The notes under the pieces were generated by a model. It saw only the letters and a program-made list of their open reading frames with translations, did not search any database and was not told the DNA's origin. From Mogibacterium sp. (GTDB lineage Bacteria; Bacillota; Clostridia; Peptostreptococcales; Anaerovoracaceae): a stretch of DNA of 64,000 nt. The first letter of the stretch is position 1. The number at the start of each line of letters is the position of its first letter. The stretch lies in NCBI GenBank assembly GCA_012840975.1, contig DUVP01000035.1:42946-106945 (forward strand), read 5' to 3'. The position numbers and the translations under genes were made by a program. Positions 27,177 to 38,018 of this stretch are shown here, piece after piece.

Positions 27177-27653
27177 TCATTTATGATACTTCTCGTTATT
27201 ATTGATTTTAAACACTCTGTATATCTGCTCTATAAGAACCACTCTCGCAAGCTGATGCGGTAAAGTTATTTTACCGAAGCTGAATCTCATATCAGCTCTC
27301 TTGCTTACTTTTTCGCTTAAACCCAAGCTACCGCCTATCACGAAATCTACCGTGGACTTTTCAAATGCTGTTTTCTTTATCCTTTCCGCAAGCTCAGTCG
27401 AGCTCAATTCTTCTCCATTTATTTCAAGAGAGATGACATAGTCGTTATCGTTGATTTTTCTCAGTATAGCTTCTCCCTCTTCCTCTTTTACCTTTTGTTC
27501 GTCGGCAAGAGACGGATTTGAGGGCAGTCTGCTTTCTTTTAACTCGAATATTCTTACATTACAATATGGACCAAGCCTCTTCAAATATTCCCCGACAGCT
27601 GCCTCCCAGTATTTCTCTTTAAGTTTTCCAATGCATATAATGTTTATATTCAT
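27177..27653 (-). CDS. rlmH: 23S rRNA (pseudouridine1915-N3)-methyltransferase
   Basis: 158 residues, a SPOUT-class methyltransferase that modifies helix 69 of 23S rRNA on 70S ribosomes. It begins MNINIICIGKLKEKYW and contains FVIGGSLGLSE and the knot-forming LPHQLARVVLIEQIYRVFKI; the usual C-terminal YHK is present. Overlaps the yycJ-type gene by 4 bp. Confidence 0.96.
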   Translation of the reverse strand: MNINIICIGKLKEKYWEAAVGEYLKRLGPYCNVRIFELKESRLPSNPSLADEQKVKEEEGEAILRKINDNDYVISLEINGEELSSTELAERIKKTAFEKSTVDFVIGGSLGLSEKVSKRADMRFSFGKITLPHQLARVVLIEQIYRVFKINNNEKYHK

Positions 27654-28507
27654 CTGTCGTTCAGACTACATATACCCTCTTTTGTCGCCACAGTCAGGGA
27701 ATAGTCTCTTCCTTTTATAAATCCTTCGTCTTTAAGTATACACTCAACTGTTTGTCTTGCATAAAACGGAGCATTATTGTTTTCGCTGAGATGAGCCAGC
27801 ATTATCGACGGAATTTTAGTATTGGAAGCAATATTATCAGCTTCTCCATCTGTTGTTTTTTTAACACTAATTCCATTTCTTTCAATCAGCATCCTGCATA
27901 TAGCTTTTCCGCAGGACTCGTTAGAAAGATGTCCGTAATCTCCCTTAATCCGTCTTTTTATGAGATATGGATAGTTTCCGCACATCAGCATATCCACTTC
28001 GTGATTGGATTCAATTACCAGCTTATCAGCGGTTCTTATCTCTTCAAACATTTCTTCTGTAACAATACCGGTATCTGTGATTAATGTAAGCTGCTCTTTG
28101 TCTGAAACAATGCTGTATCCGACAGGTTCATTAGCATCATGACTTAAGTCAAAAGTTTTTATATTGACACCGTCAAAGCTCACCTTGTCACCCGAACTGA
28201 TTGTCCTGCATCGTTCATCCGGCACATGACTGAATTTATCGCATGCGGATATAGTACCCTCACTTGCAAAAAAAACAGCATTCGGACACATACGTGCAAT
28301 CGTCCTCAGGCTTTTCACATGGTCTATGTGTTCATGTGTTATCAGGACTGCATCTATATTTTCCGGTGCAATCAAATTTTCACAAAGGGCTGAAATAATC
28401 CTCTTTGCCGAGATTCCGACATCTATAAGTATTTTCTTACCCCCTGCTTTTACAATATATGAATTTCCTGAGCTGCTGCTCCCTGCAGATATAACTTCAA
28501 CTGACAA
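27650..28507 (-). CDS. yycJ: MBL-fold metallo-hydrolase of the YycJ/WalJ family
   Basis: 285 residues with the metallo-beta-lactamase motif THEHIDH (57-63) and downstream conserved histidines (DLSHDANEP, HLSNESCGK). YycJ/WalJ proteins are 5'-3' DNA exonucleases tied to mismatch repair or the WalKR locus in other Firmicutes. walKR is not in this window, but the adjacency to rlmH, usual in Firmicutes, supports the call. Confidence 0.85.
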   Translation of the reverse strand: MSVEVISAGSSSSGNSYIVKAGGKKILIDVGISAKRIISALCENLIAPENIDAVLITHEHIDHVKSLRTIARMCPNAVFFASEGTISACDKFSHVPDERCRTISSGDKVSFDGVNIKTFDLSHDANEPVGYSIVSDKEQLTLITDTGIVTEEMFEEIRTADKLVIESNHEVDMLMCGNYPYLIKRRIKGDYGHLSNESCGKAICRMLIERNGISVKKTTDGEADNIASNTKIPSIMLAHLSENNNAPFYARQTVECILKDEGFIKGRDYSLTVATKEGICSLNDR

Positions 28508-28510
28508 TTT

Positions 28511-31500
28511 TTAATTTTCTCCCTTTTTATATTTAGGTATTTCCCTGCTTGTATTTCTTACATACTCTCTGTCTCTCTTGCAAATGGGCTTGTAGCTGCA
28601 ATACTCGCACACGAGTCTGTTTCCATCCGTTTTGAGCGGACGAATTGAAATCTTTCCGTCTATTATTGATGATGCTATTTCCTGTATTCTATCGATTACA
28701 TCTTGCTTTATTGCCTCAAACTTATCACGGTTTACCTTTCCGTCCCTTGTCTTTGCGAGCACTTTCTCCGGCATAGACTCGAGAACCCCCGGCTCATCAA
28801 TATAAATTCCTCTGAGTTTGAATGCATCCGACGGATCTGATTCCATTATCTTGTCAATCTGCCCTGTTGATTTGTCATTGGCAGTGTCAATGTAATCTTT
28901 GATACTGAAATAGAAAAATCCCGCCGGTTCAAGCTTTCCGGACAATGCTGAAATCATATATATCATGAGCTGCATTTTATATCCGACCCGCATCTTGTCG
29001 AGATTAAGAGTGTCGTTTCCTGTCTTATAATCAATTACTCTGACACGATTTTCTCCTTCCAGTCCCAGAATATCCGCTCTGTCTATTTTTCCTTCAACAT
29101 ATACTTTGGTATCACCGACCTGTAATTCAATCGGTTTAAACCTTCCGCCTGTGCTGAAGTCCGTTTCAAAACTCGCATCAATGAGACTGCCCGACGACAA
29201 CTGTTCAGCCATTGCACGAACTGCTCCCGGACAGATTTCTTTAATTCTATCCATCCTGAACTCTTCACCTGCTGTGGAAATAAAGAGTCCGCCTCCGTAA
29301 TCCGATGCTATGGCATCCAGCTCTGCCGTTACGATTTCTTCCAATTCGCTCTTGCTGCACTCTGCAAGATTAATGCCAAAATCCCTGTCTTCCAGTATTT
29401 TCTGTGCTATACGCATAAGACATTCGTGATATACATCTCCTATTGCACGGGGATCGCTTGAAAAAACTCTCTCTTCACGAGGTCTTAATCCCCTGTCTAT
29501 AAAGAATCTGAAAGGACACTCAAAATAACGGTCTATGGATGATGGACTGAGTCTGAGGGTTCCGTCACTTCTTGCAAAAATATCAGATGCTGTTTTTCTT
29601 CCAAGCGGTCTCGGGTCGTTTTCATCCTGAGCCGCCACAAGCATTGCCGATAAAGTTTCATTGTCTTTCCTCTCATACCATGCGAACAAAGCGTCTGTTT
29701 GATCATCCGGCTCAGCTGATGTATTTCTGTCTTTTATGTGATTAATAAAGTGACGCATCGTTTCTCCGGGTACATTTATTGTATCCGATACAGGTACATC
29801 ATCGGTCATCTGCCCATATTCATGATTAAATGTGCTTTTTGCCCATCCTGTACTCACAACATCCTTACGGATAAGTCCATCTTCTTCTATCCTCGGAAAA
29901 AGCTCTGTCAATGCATCTATAACCGGTGAAGCAATTTCCTCTTTTCCTTCGACATCGGTCATTGACCAGCTTATGTAAATCTTTTCAGATGGCTTTGAAA
30001 GCATTCTGTACATTGCCACATTTTCTTCTTCCATTTTAATATCATCAAGGTCACCGATCGGAAAATCCTTTTCCTTGAAATACTGCATCTCGTCGACAGA
30101 AAACAGTCCCTCGGTAGAAGGACGCAAAGGTAAAATTCCTTCGTTGGCTCCAAGCACTACTACTGCTCTTACAGGTCTAGGTCTTGTTCTTATCATAGTC
30201 CCCAGAGAGAGTCCGTCCTTAGTAGGCGGGATAACTCCGACCTCGATATTTTTAAGACCGGCAACATAAATTTCTGTGAACTCGGCAAGATCCATTTCCT
30301 CGTCTCCCATGATTTCCACAATCTGATCCAGGATCTCTACAGCCTTATCATAGCTTTGAATACTTCGCTGAGCTTCATCTGCCAGCCCCATCTCTTCCTG
30401 TCTTTGTGCGAAATCGGATACTCTGTCAGCAAGATTCAAAGTATTATCCAGATAGTCCTTGTACCCTTTTACAAAATCCTCAACTTTGTTGCATTTGCTT
30501 ATATTTTCAAGTTCTATTAACGGTTCTAAGATTCTTTTTCTTATTTCATTAAGATTGTTAAAAGTTTCGATACCATAGCTTTCTTCACCATACTTAAAAT
30601 CTCTATACCACATACTCCCCTTTATGTGGTATAAGCGTGCATAATTTTCTATATCTTCTGCATCTGACATTTCTATTCCTGCCAGACCTGACTTAAGTGC
30701 TGCAAACAGGTATCCTGAAGTTTTCCCGTAAATCAGAAACCACATCTGATTCACTATAAAGCTTACGACTGCGGAATCGGTTATATTTCTTACTGAATCG
30801 ATAAATACAGGAAGTCCATATTCCTCGAAAGTTCTTCTAATTATAGGTTGTAATACATTTTCATCATTGGCTATCACCTGAATTTCATTGAACCTGTATC
30901 CCAAATCTCTTACAAGGTGGAGGATATATGCAGCCGCAGTTTCCGCTTCGTAATAGGGATTAGCTGCTCGTACTACGGTTAAATCTTCCGGAACAAAATC
31001 TCGATTGGGTACTATATTATCGTTCCATAAATTCGCTTCCATCAATCTTATGGTTTCGGATTTTTTCAGAGAATATTCCTGACCTATTGAATCCACAGAA
31101 ATATCAATACCTCTGTTCAGAGCTTCTTGTTTAATTTTGCTTATCAACTGTTCATCAAGACGGAAATAACTCTGATTAACAATAAAATTAACCGACTTTG
31201 CCTTATCAGCGAATTCAAACATTGCCTCTGCAAACTTCGGTGTTATACTGTCATAACCATATATCCAGACGGTTTTATCGTTTATGCAATCAGAATCCTT
31301 TATCGCTTCTATGTACCTTGAAATATAATCCTCGGAATCTATATAGCCTTTTTCTTTAATCTTATTCTCGTAATCTCTGATTATAATTTCAAGCTCTGTA
31401 AGCTTGGCTTTAAGGAGCCTGTCGGTTTCGGTATTTGAAAGCATGTCCCTTATTTCACCGATGTTGCAGTCCTGCTGCTTGAAATCCGAGATAAAATCGT

Positions 31501-31840
31501 TAAGCATAGCCGTGAAAGCAGTTTTACCCGCGACATTTCTGTATATGCTCAATTCATTCAGATGCATCTTTATAATCCTGGTAAGCAGCATAAAGCGACC
31601 GTATTTATCGAGCAAAGGAACGGCTTCTTTGCCTTGTTCCGTAAGCACTCTTAAACCCAATCTGTTCATTGACATTATCTCGATATCATACAGACAAGAG
31701 GTATTAAGATGCCTTAGTGCCTGTTCCTCTGCGACAAGCGTATATTGATCAGGTACCAAAACAAGAGTTTCACCTTCGATATTTTCGTAGATGAAACGTT
31801 CCTTGTCTATATTCTCTCTCGCTGTATAAAGCTTCAGCAT
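28511..31840 (-). CDS. addB: ATP-dependent helicase/nuclease subunit AddB (RexB-like)
   Basis: 1109 residues. The C-terminal RecB-type nuclease has GDVYHECL and VIDYKTGND (catalytic aspartate and lysine). An iron-sulfur cluster site is made of the cysteine in YFECPFRFF plus C1078, C1081 and C1087 (CEYCSYKPIC). It acts with AddA in double-strand break repair. Unlike Bacillus AddB, the N-terminus lacks a GxGKT Walker A loop (YTARENIDKERF occupies that place), as in streptococcal RexB. addA does not follow; the next gene is yycJ, 3 bp away. prfB is directly upstream. Confidence 0.93.
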   Translation of the reverse strand: MLKLYTARENIDKERFIYENIEGETLVLVPDQYTLVAEEQALRHLNTSCLYDIEIMSMNRLGLRVLTEQGKEAVPLLDKYGRFMLLTRIIKMHLNELSIYRNVAGKTAFTAMLNDFISDFKQQDCNIGEIRDMLSNTETDRLLKAKLTELEIIIRDYENKIKEKGYIDSEDYISRYIEAIKDSDCINDKTVWIYGYDSITPKFAEAMFEFADKAKSVNFIVNQSYFRLDEQLISKIKQEALNRGIDISVDSIGQEYSLKKSETIRLMEANLWNDNIVPNRDFVPEDLTVVRAANPYYEAETAAAYILHLVRDLGYRFNEIQVIANDENVLQPIIRRTFEEYGLPVFIDSVRNITDSAVVSFIVNQMWFLIYGKTSGYLFAALKSGLAGIEMSDAEDIENYARLYHIKGSMWYRDFKYGEESYGIETFNNLNEIRKRILEPLIELENISKCNKVEDFVKGYKDYLDNTLNLADRVSDFAQRQEEMGLADEAQRSIQSYDKAVEILDQIVEIMGDEEMDLAEFTEIYVAGLKNIEVGVIPPTKDGLSLGTMIRTRPRPVRAVVVLGANEGILPLRPSTEGLFSVDEMQYFKEKDFPIGDLDDIKMEEENVAMYRMLSKPSEKIYISWSMTDVEGKEEIASPVIDALTELFPRIEEDGLIRKDVVSTGWAKSTFNHEYGQMTDDVPVSDTINVPGETMRHFINHIKDRNTSAEPDDQTDALFAWYERKDNETLSAMLVAAQDENDPRPLGRKTASDIFARSDGTLRLSPSSIDRYFECPFRFFIDRGLRPREERVFSSDPRAIGDVYHECLMRIAQKILEDRDFGINLAECSKSELEEIVTAELDAIASDYGGGLFISTAGEEFRMDRIKEICPGAVRAMAEQLSSGSLIDASFETDFSTGGRFKPIELQVGDTKVYVEGKIDRADILGLEGENRVRVIDYKTGNDTLNLDKMRVGYKMQLMIYMISALSGKLEPAGFFYFSIKDYIDTANDKSTGQIDKIMESDPSDAFKLRGIYIDEPGVLESMPEKVLAKTRDGKVNRDKFEAIKQDVIDRIQEIASSIIDGKISIRPLKTDGNRLVCEYCSYKPICKRDREYVRNTSREIPKYKKGEN

Positions 31841-32957
31841 CTATTTAACCTTTTCTGCCGCATCCTGTGACAATTTCGCCCTTATAAAAACATCTATTTC
31901 TCCATCCATTACAGAATCAACATTACCGACCTCTTCTCCTGTCCTCGTATCCTTAACCATAGTATACGGCTGGAATACATAGTTTCTTATCTGAGAACCC
32001 CAGGTTGCCATGGATTGATCGCCCTTTAATTCATCCATGCTTTCTTTATGAGCTTCTTCTGCCAGGCTTGTCAGCTTTGATGCCAGTATCTTCATAGCGA
32101 CTTCTTTATTCATTATCTGTGATCTTTCATTTTGACAGGTGACAACTATGCCTGTAGGAATATGTGTTATTCTGACTGCTGAATCAGTTGTATTAACATG
32201 CTGTCCTCCGGCTCCGCCGGCTCTGAAGGTATCTACTTTAATGTCTTCAGCATTAACTTCTACACTTAAATCATCTCCTATATCAGGTATTACTTCGACT
32301 GCAGCAAATGATGTCTGTCTTTTTCCCATGGAATTGAAAGGAGATATTCTTACCAGTCTATGAACTCCTGTCTCTGTCTTGAGAAGTCCATAGGCATTCT
32401 CGCCCCTGATCATTATTGTTGAACTTTTAATTCCATAATCCACATCGGATTGTCTGTCTATTATCGTCGTGCTGAAACCTTTTTTTTCGCAATACCTTAA
32501 ATACATCCTTTCAAGCATTTCCGCCCAGTCGTTGGCATCTACTCCGCCCGTACCTGAGTGAATGCTGAGAATTGCATCTTTGTCATCGTATTTGCCGCTG
32601 AGAAGCATATTGGTTTTAAGATCTTCAAGATCATCATTGAGTTTGTAAAAACTCTCTGCTATTACCTTTGCCTCTCCCTCGTCATTAAGTTCTTCGGCAA
32701 TTTCTATGAGGGTCGGAAGTTCCTCAGCTTCTGCCGCCAGCCTCTCATATGTATCAAGTTTGTTTTCCAAAGATTTTTTTTCTTTAAGTACCTTCTGTGC
32801 CTGCATTCTGTCATCCCAAAATCCTTCTTCTAGGATTTGGTTTTCAAAATTTATTATTTTACATCTAAGCCCCTCCGGGTCAAAGATAGCCTCCCACTTC
32901 GTTCAGTTTCTCTAAAGCTGAAGGAAGTTGACTTTTTATTTCATCAAGTTTGAGCAT
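31841..32957 (-). CDS. prfB: Peptide chain release factor 2, with programmed +1 frameshift
   Basis: The gene starts at ATG 32957 and encodes 25 residues ending GGYL, then meets an in-frame TGA at 32880-32882. The slippery sequence CTTTGAC (32879-32885), preceded by GGGAGGCTAT as internal Shine-Dalgarno element, allows a +1 shift into DPEGLRCKIINFENQ and on to the stop, giving ~371 residues. The tripeptide SPF (RISPFNS) that reads UGA/UAA and the catalytic GGQ (GAGGQHVN) are present. This is the known RF2 autoregulation, not a pseudogene. Confidence 0.96.
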
Positions 32958-32980
32958 TGAACCTCCTTTTTTTATAACTT

Positions 32981-34867
32981 CTACCATGCTCCTCCGCCGC
33001 CGCCGCCAAATCCGCCGCCGGAGAAACCGCCTCCTCCGCCGGAGAAGCCGCCTCCACCGCCGGAGAATGTGTCGCCTGAATCAGGAATTACTATGTTTTT
33101 ACTGACATTTGTCGAAAAGTCTGTCAGCACTCTTCCCATCATGTAAGAGTCATATATTGTGTATTCACTCTCAACCCAGACCGGCTTATTAATAGGTATG
33201 TTTTCAAAATTCTTAATCCATTTATTTGTAAGTCCGAAGACATAAGCATACGGAAGTATATGATAAAAATATTCAGGATCCTCTTCGACAAGTTCATTTA
33301 GTTTATCAAGTTCCGCTGTTTTGATAAAGTCTCTGAATCCTAACACTCTTCCCATTAATGCAGTATTTTTGCTTGTCCTTGCAAGTGCCAATACAGCGAA
33401 AACAATGCTCACAATCGTGCCTATCATCACAAAAGCCATTATCTGCTGTGCCTTAGGATAACCGACATAGTCCAATGTCTCAGAAGTACTAAGAGATCCG
33501 CTTAGTCCTATGTTCATCAAAAGCAGTGCGAAAAAGAGTTTTAATCCTCCTTTTAACAACTTCTTTCCTTTTATTTGATCAAAGGAAATACAGAACAAAA
33601 CTGCAGATCCCAATATTGCCAGAGCACTTATTCCGATTCCCGTTAATGAAAATTCTATTCCACTTGTCATTTCCCACACACCGAGAGCAAGGACAGGGAA
33701 TGTCGATGCGATAATCGCTCCTGCTCTTGCTGCTATTGACTGATTTGTATAACGGCTGTTCTTCCCTGTAAACATATCAGCCAGCTGGGTTTCCGCCGTC
33801 TGATATTTCTTTCCGAAAGATTCTCCGAGGTCTTTGATTCTTACCTCATTCTTTTTTCCGAAAAGGCCGTTAAATATTGTATTGATATACTTTGGCTCAT
33901 CCTGAGGGGCTTTGATTTTTTTAAGGTAAAAATCTCTTTTTCCTTCTTGTCTTATAGAGAGGCAGCCTTTATCCGCAAGATAAACTATTGACGAAATAAG
34001 GTCTTTACGGTCGGCCACTCCATCGATGAAATAACCCATCTCTCCCGGTGTCATATCCTCAGGAGGATAGAATTCCAAAGTTTTGACCATGACATCATCC
34101 CGTCCGTGATATAGCCACAGAAGGAAAGCTATAACCGGGCCTATTAAGAACATTAGAATATGCCAAGGCATGAGTTTTCCCGGAGTTGTTTCTCCGACCC
34201 AGTATCCCTCCGGTAGCTCAAGATAAATAGTTATTCCGTTCTTGTACGGAAGTTTTTCAGCATTCAAAAGTATAGTCTTTCCGTCGTCTGATGTTTCTAT
34301 TTGCACATTATTATCGTTTCCTCTGGATCCGTAGTATCCGGAATATATAGCAATATTTTCCAGGGGGGCCGGTTTCGGCAGATTGATGCGTACAGTTGCC
34401 GATTCTATCGCATTCTCCCAGCCTGTCGGTATAACGTCGAGAGACAGGATATCTTCCGTTGTGTCCTTATCATCGTATACGACCATTTTATAGAAAATAT
34501 CATAAGTATTCTTTCCAATTACTGTGCGATCCGGACTCCCTATTTTTATTACTCTGTTTCCGCTGTCTCTATACACCTTCTTCTCATAGTCCGGAACTTT
34601 TACATCTACTATTTTGCACATCTTCTCAGGAATATATCTGTAAATTCCGTGTCGTGCCGTAAGGAAATTAATATCTATTTTTTCATGAAATTCAAAAGTA
34701 TTATCTTCGTTGACTGTGATTTCGACATCGTAGTTATCGGTAGTGTATGAATCATAAGAGTAAACTGCCGACGGCATTACGAAAATATAACTTATAATCA
34801 GAAAAATACATGTAAAGATAGCAAGCATTTGCCTTGTTATCTTTCTTGCTGTAGTTATGCTATTCAT
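32981..34867 (-). CDS. DUF2207-family membrane protein
   Basis: 628 residues: N-terminal signal/anchor helix, a ~200-residue extracytoplasmic beta-rich domain (YDVEITVNEDNTFEFHEKI, GIYRYIPEKM), a transmembrane helix near 240, a cytoplasmic stretch, further helices at ~390-500, and a glycine-rich tail (SGGGGGFSGGG repeats). This architecture is that of DUF2207 proteins, commonly encoded next to LemA, as here (23 bp downstream of the shortened lemA gene). The function is unknown. GGAAGGAG precedes ATG 34867. Confidence 0.85.
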   Translation of the reverse strand: MNSITTARKITRQMLAIFTCIFLIISYIFVMPSAVYSYDSYTTDNYDVEITVNEDNTFEFHEKIDINFLTARHGIYRYIPEKMCKIVDVKVPDYEKKVYRDSGNRVIKIGSPDRTVIGKNTYDIFYKMVVYDDKDTTEDILSLDVIPTGWENAIESATVRINLPKPAPLENIAIYSGYYGSRGNDNNVQIETSDDGKTILLNAEKLPYKNGITIYLELPEGYWVGETTPGKLMPWHILMFLIGPVIAFLLWLYHGRDDVMVKTLEFYPPEDMTPGEMGYFIDGVADRKDLISSIVYLADKGCLSIRQEGKRDFYLKKIKAPQDEPKYINTIFNGLFGKKNEVRIKDLGESFGKKYQTAETQLADMFTGKNSRYTNQSIAARAGAIIASTFPVLALGVWEMTSGIEFSLTGIGISALAILGSAVLFCISFDQIKGKKLLKGGLKLFFALLLMNIGLSGSLSTSETLDYVGYPKAQQIMAFVMIGTIVSIVFAVLALARTSKNTALMGRVLGFRDFIKTAELDKLNELVEEDPEYFYHILPYAYVFGLTNKWIKNFENIPINKPVWVESEYTIYDSYMMGRVLTDFSTNVSKNIVIPDSGDTFSGGGGGFSGGGGGFSGGGFGGGGGGAW

Positions 34868-34890
34868 ATATGCTCCTTCCTCCGCTGTTC

Positions 34891-35175
34891 TTATAATCCC
34901 TCATCGAAATTATCACTGTGCATCTTAGGAAAGCTGAAAATTTCGGCAACTATACTAGTTGGAAAACTTTCAACCTTGTTGTTGTACTCTTTGATTACCG
35001 CAGTGAGATATTTTTTTGCATTATCGATATCTTTTGCCGTGCCCTCTTCTTCATATTTATGCAGTTCCAGTTCAGCCTGCTCAATAAGATTTTTCTTTCG
35101 GGTAAGCGTATTATATGAAGCTGCAACAAATACGGTCAGAACAGCCGCAATCATAACAATAGCCTTAATTGCCAT
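34891..35175 (-). CDS. Shortened LemA-family protein
   Basis: 94 residues against ~180 for typical LemA. The N-terminal membrane helix and first helix (ASYNTLTRKKNLIEQAE) and the C-terminal signature (IKEYNNKVESFPTSIVAEIFSF) are kept, but the central helical pair (the RRADLIPNLVETVKGY-type region) is absent. The frame is intact with AAAGGAG upstream, so it looks like a natural compact form. Sits between secA and the DUF2207 gene. Function unknown. Confidence 0.8.
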   Translation of the reverse strand: MAIKAIVMIAAVLTVFVAASYNTLTRKKNLIEQAELELHKYEEEGTAKDIDNAKKYLTAVIKEYNNKVESFPTSIVAEIFSFPKMHSDNFDEGL

Positions 35176-35245
35176 ATCGGTTTCTCCTTTACTTTTTAAT
35201 CTTTCTGTTTAGTAATAATGACATTAACAACTCGTTTGCTTTCTG

Positions 35246-37996
35246 CTATTTCCTTCCGCAGCAGTTTTTGTATTTCTTTCCCGAACCACACGGACAAGGT
35301 GCATTCCTTCCAACCTTAGGTGTCTCCCGACGAACGGTTTCCTGTTTGCCTGTTTTGTCTGCCTGAGGTGCTGATTGCGGAAGATTCTCTGCCTGTCCTC
35401 TTCCGTCATCTTTATATTCTTCTTTTGCCGCTGACAGTTTTCCGCTTACGACATTACGTCTTGTAGTTCTTGTCCTTACTGTAACGTTGTAGCAATGTTT
35501 AACTGTTTCTTCTCTTATGTCGGCTATCATCTCATCGAACATATCAAATCCTTCTTTGGCGTAAGCCATAGCCGGATCCTGCTGTCCGAGACCTCTTAAT
35601 CCGATTCCGTCTTTGAGCTGATCCATAGCATCGATATGATCCATCCATCTGTTATCTACAACTCTTAACAGAATCATCCTTTCGACTTCTCTCATCTGCT
35701 CAGTGCCGATCTCAGCTTCCTTCTCCGCATACAGTTCATCGAATACAGCCTTGACATCTTCCTTAAGTTTGTCCTGATCAAGAGACATTATATATTCTTC
35801 GGTGAATTCCAGTCTCCCTCTGAAAGCCGGAGTTATCTGTTCGAGACCGTCTGCAACTCTTGACAGTTCCCATTCTTCAGGATATTTCGACTCAAAAACA
35901 ACCGGATCTATGATTCCATCGATCAGTTCATGCGTCATGTTTCTTATATATTCATAAACATCCTCTCCATCCAGCACCATACGTCTTTGATTATAAATAA
36001 TCTCTCTCTGTTTATTCATGACATTGTCGTACTGGAGAACATATTTACGGATAGAGAAATTCTTTCCTTCAACTTTTTTCTGGGCATTTTCTATTGATCT
36101 TGAAAGCATTCCCGCCTCAAGTGGCTCATCGTCATCCACTCCCATTCGTCCAAGAATATTCTGCATTCTTTCGCCACCGAACAACCTCATAAGATCATCT
36201 TCCAGTGAAATGAAGAATTGCGTAGCTCCCGGGTCTCCCTGACGACCTGAACGGCCTCTCAGCTGATTATCTATACGTCTGGACTCGTGCCTCTCCGTTC
36301 CAATAATAAACAGTCCGCCCGATTCTATTACTTGTTTCTGCTCTTCGGCCCTTGCTTCTTTGACTTGATCGTGGAGCAGATGAAATCTTTCTCTTGCGGC
36401 AAGGAGTTCTTCATCTTTCGATTTTTCAAATCCGGTCGCAAAAGCAATCTGCTCAAGAGAGTATCCTTCTTTGCGCATCTGTCTCTTTGCTTCAAATTCA
36501 GGATTTCCTCCAAGGATAATGTCTGTTCCTCGACCGGCCATGTTGGTAGCAATCGTAACTGCTCCGACACGACCTGCATCAGCAACAATTTCCGCTTCTC
36601 TTTCGTGGTGCTTCGCATTGAGCACATTGTGCCTGATTCCGCGTTTCTTTAACATAGCGCTGATAAGTTCGGAAATTTCAATCGATATTGTACCTACCAG
36701 AACCGGTTGTCCCTTTTTGTTAGCCTCAATTATTTTATTGATTATTGCCTTGTATTTACCTGACTGGTGTGCATATACGGAATCATCATTATCTTCTCTT
36801 ATCACCGGCATATTTGTCGGTATTACGACAACATCTATATTATAAATATCTCTAAACTCCGATTCTTCGGTTTTTGCAGTACCGGTCATACCGGCAAGCT
36901 TGTTGTACATTCTGAAATAGTTCTGAAGGGTTATCGTTGCGAGCGTCCTGGACTCGGATCTAACCCTGACTCCTTCTTTTGCCTCTATAGCCTGATGAAG
37001 ACCGTTTGAGAATCTTCTTCCATACATCAGACGTCCTGTAAATTCGTCAACAATCAGAACCTCTCCTTCTTTTACAATATAGTCTACGTCCCTCTTCATA
37101 AGATAGTTTGCACGGAGAGCCTGCTGAACATAGTGATTTAACTCCATATTGTCCGGATCTGAGAAGTTTTCTATATTAAAATATTTCTCACACTCCACTA
37201 CACCTGCATCTGTCAGAGAAATCTGATTATCTTTCTCTTCTATTTTAAAGTCGGTTTCTTTGTTGAGAGTCTTAACGAAAGTATTGGCATTCCTGTACAT
37301 TGAGCTCGAATCCACCCCTCTGCCTGAAATGATGAGCGGTGTCCTCGCCTCGTCAATCAGGATAGAGTCGACCTCGTCTACTATGGCATAGTTTAATTCT
37401 CTCTGTGTAAGTTCTTCTTTATATGTGACCATGTTGTCACGAAGATAGTCAAAACCGAACTCGTTGTTTGTCCCGTAGGTAATGTCAGCCATATACTGAG
37501 CATGTCTTTCCTCACCCTCTACGGCATGTATAACACATCCGACTGTAAGACCAAGGAATGTATAAAGCTTACCCATCCACTCCGCGTCTCTCTTTGCCAG
37601 GTAGTCGTTGACCGTTACAACGTGTACACCTTTACCTTCAAGTGCGTTAAGATAGGCTGCCAGAGTTGCTACGAGAGTCTTTCCTTCTCCCGTCTTCATT
37701 TCAGCTATTCTGCCTTGGTGAAGAACGACACCGCCTATAAGCTGAACTCTGAAATGTTTCATGCCGAGACTTCTCCAGGCTCCTTCACGGCATACGGCAA
37801 AAGCTTCAGGAAGAATATCGTCCAGAGATTCCCCTTCGGAAATTCTGTCTTTGAATTCCTGTGTTTTGCTTCTTAAGTCATCATCACTCAAGGACTGCAT
37901 TTCCTCGTCATATGACTCAATTATATCTACGATTTTCTCTATCTTTCTGATTTCTTTTGCATTAAGATCACCGAAGATTTTTTCAATTAAACTCAT
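35246..37996 (-). CDS. secA: Preprotein translocase ATPase
   Basis: 916 residues, the motor that pushes Sec substrates through SecYEG. Walker A (MKTGEGKT) near residue 80, [20 protein letters not shown] for Walker [14 protein letters not shown] and the [11 protein letters not shown] helicase motif are visible. The C-terminus ends in a zinc-binding SEC-C tail (CPCG...KNCC, C901/C903/C912/C913) for SecB or ribosome contact. Gene starts 22 bp after the CBS-domain protein. Confidence 0.97.
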   Translation of the reverse strand: MSLIEKIFGDLNAKEIRKIEKIVDIIESYDEEMQSLSDDDLRSKTQEFKDRISEGESLDDILPEAFAVCREGAWRSLGMKHFRVQLIGGVVLHQGRIAEMKTGEGKTLVATLAAYLNALEGKGVHVVTVNDYLAKRDAEWMGKLYTFLGLTVGCVIHAVEGEERHAQYMADITYGTNNEFGFDYLRDNMVTYKEELTQRELNYAIVDEVDSILIDEARTPLIISGRGVDSSSMYRNANTFVKTLNKETDFKIEEKDNQISLTDAGVVECEKYFNIENFSDPDNMELNHYVQQALRANYLMKRDVDYIVKEGEVLIVDEFTGRLMYGRRFSNGLHQAIEAKEGVRVRSESRTLATITLQNYFRMYNKLAGMTGTAKTEESEFRDIYNIDVVVIPTNMPVIREDNDDSVYAHQSGKYKAIINKIIEANKKGQPVLVGTISIEISELISAMLKKRGIRHNVLNAKHHEREAEIVADAGRVGAVTIATNMAGRGTDIILGGNPEFEAKRQMRKEGYSLEQIAFATGFEKSKDEELLAARERFHLLHDQVKEARAEEQKQVIESGGLFIIGTERHESRRIDNQLRGRSGRQGDPGATQFFISLEDDLMRLFGGERMQNILGRMGVDDDEPLEAGMLSRSIENAQKKVEGKNFSIRKYVLQYDNVMNKQREIIYNQRRMVLDGEDVYEYIRNMTHELIDGIIDPVVFESKYPEEWELSRVADGLEQITPAFRGRLEFTEEYIMSLDQDKLKEDVKAVFDELYAEKEAEIGTEQMREVERMILLRVVDNRWMDHIDAMDQLKDGIGLRGLGQQDPAMAYAKEGFDMFDEMIADIREETVKHCYNVTVRTRTTRRNVVSGKLSAAKEEYKDDGRGQAENLPQSAPQADKTGKQETVRRETPKVGRNAPCPCGSGKKYKNCCGRK

Positions 37997-38018
37997 CCTT
38001 TATAAATTCCTTTCGCTA

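Noticed and set aside
32875..32957. prfB as a broken gene because of the internal TGA
   Set aside because: The CTTTGAC slippery site with an upstream Shine-Dalgarno-like element is the known RF2 programmed frameshift.
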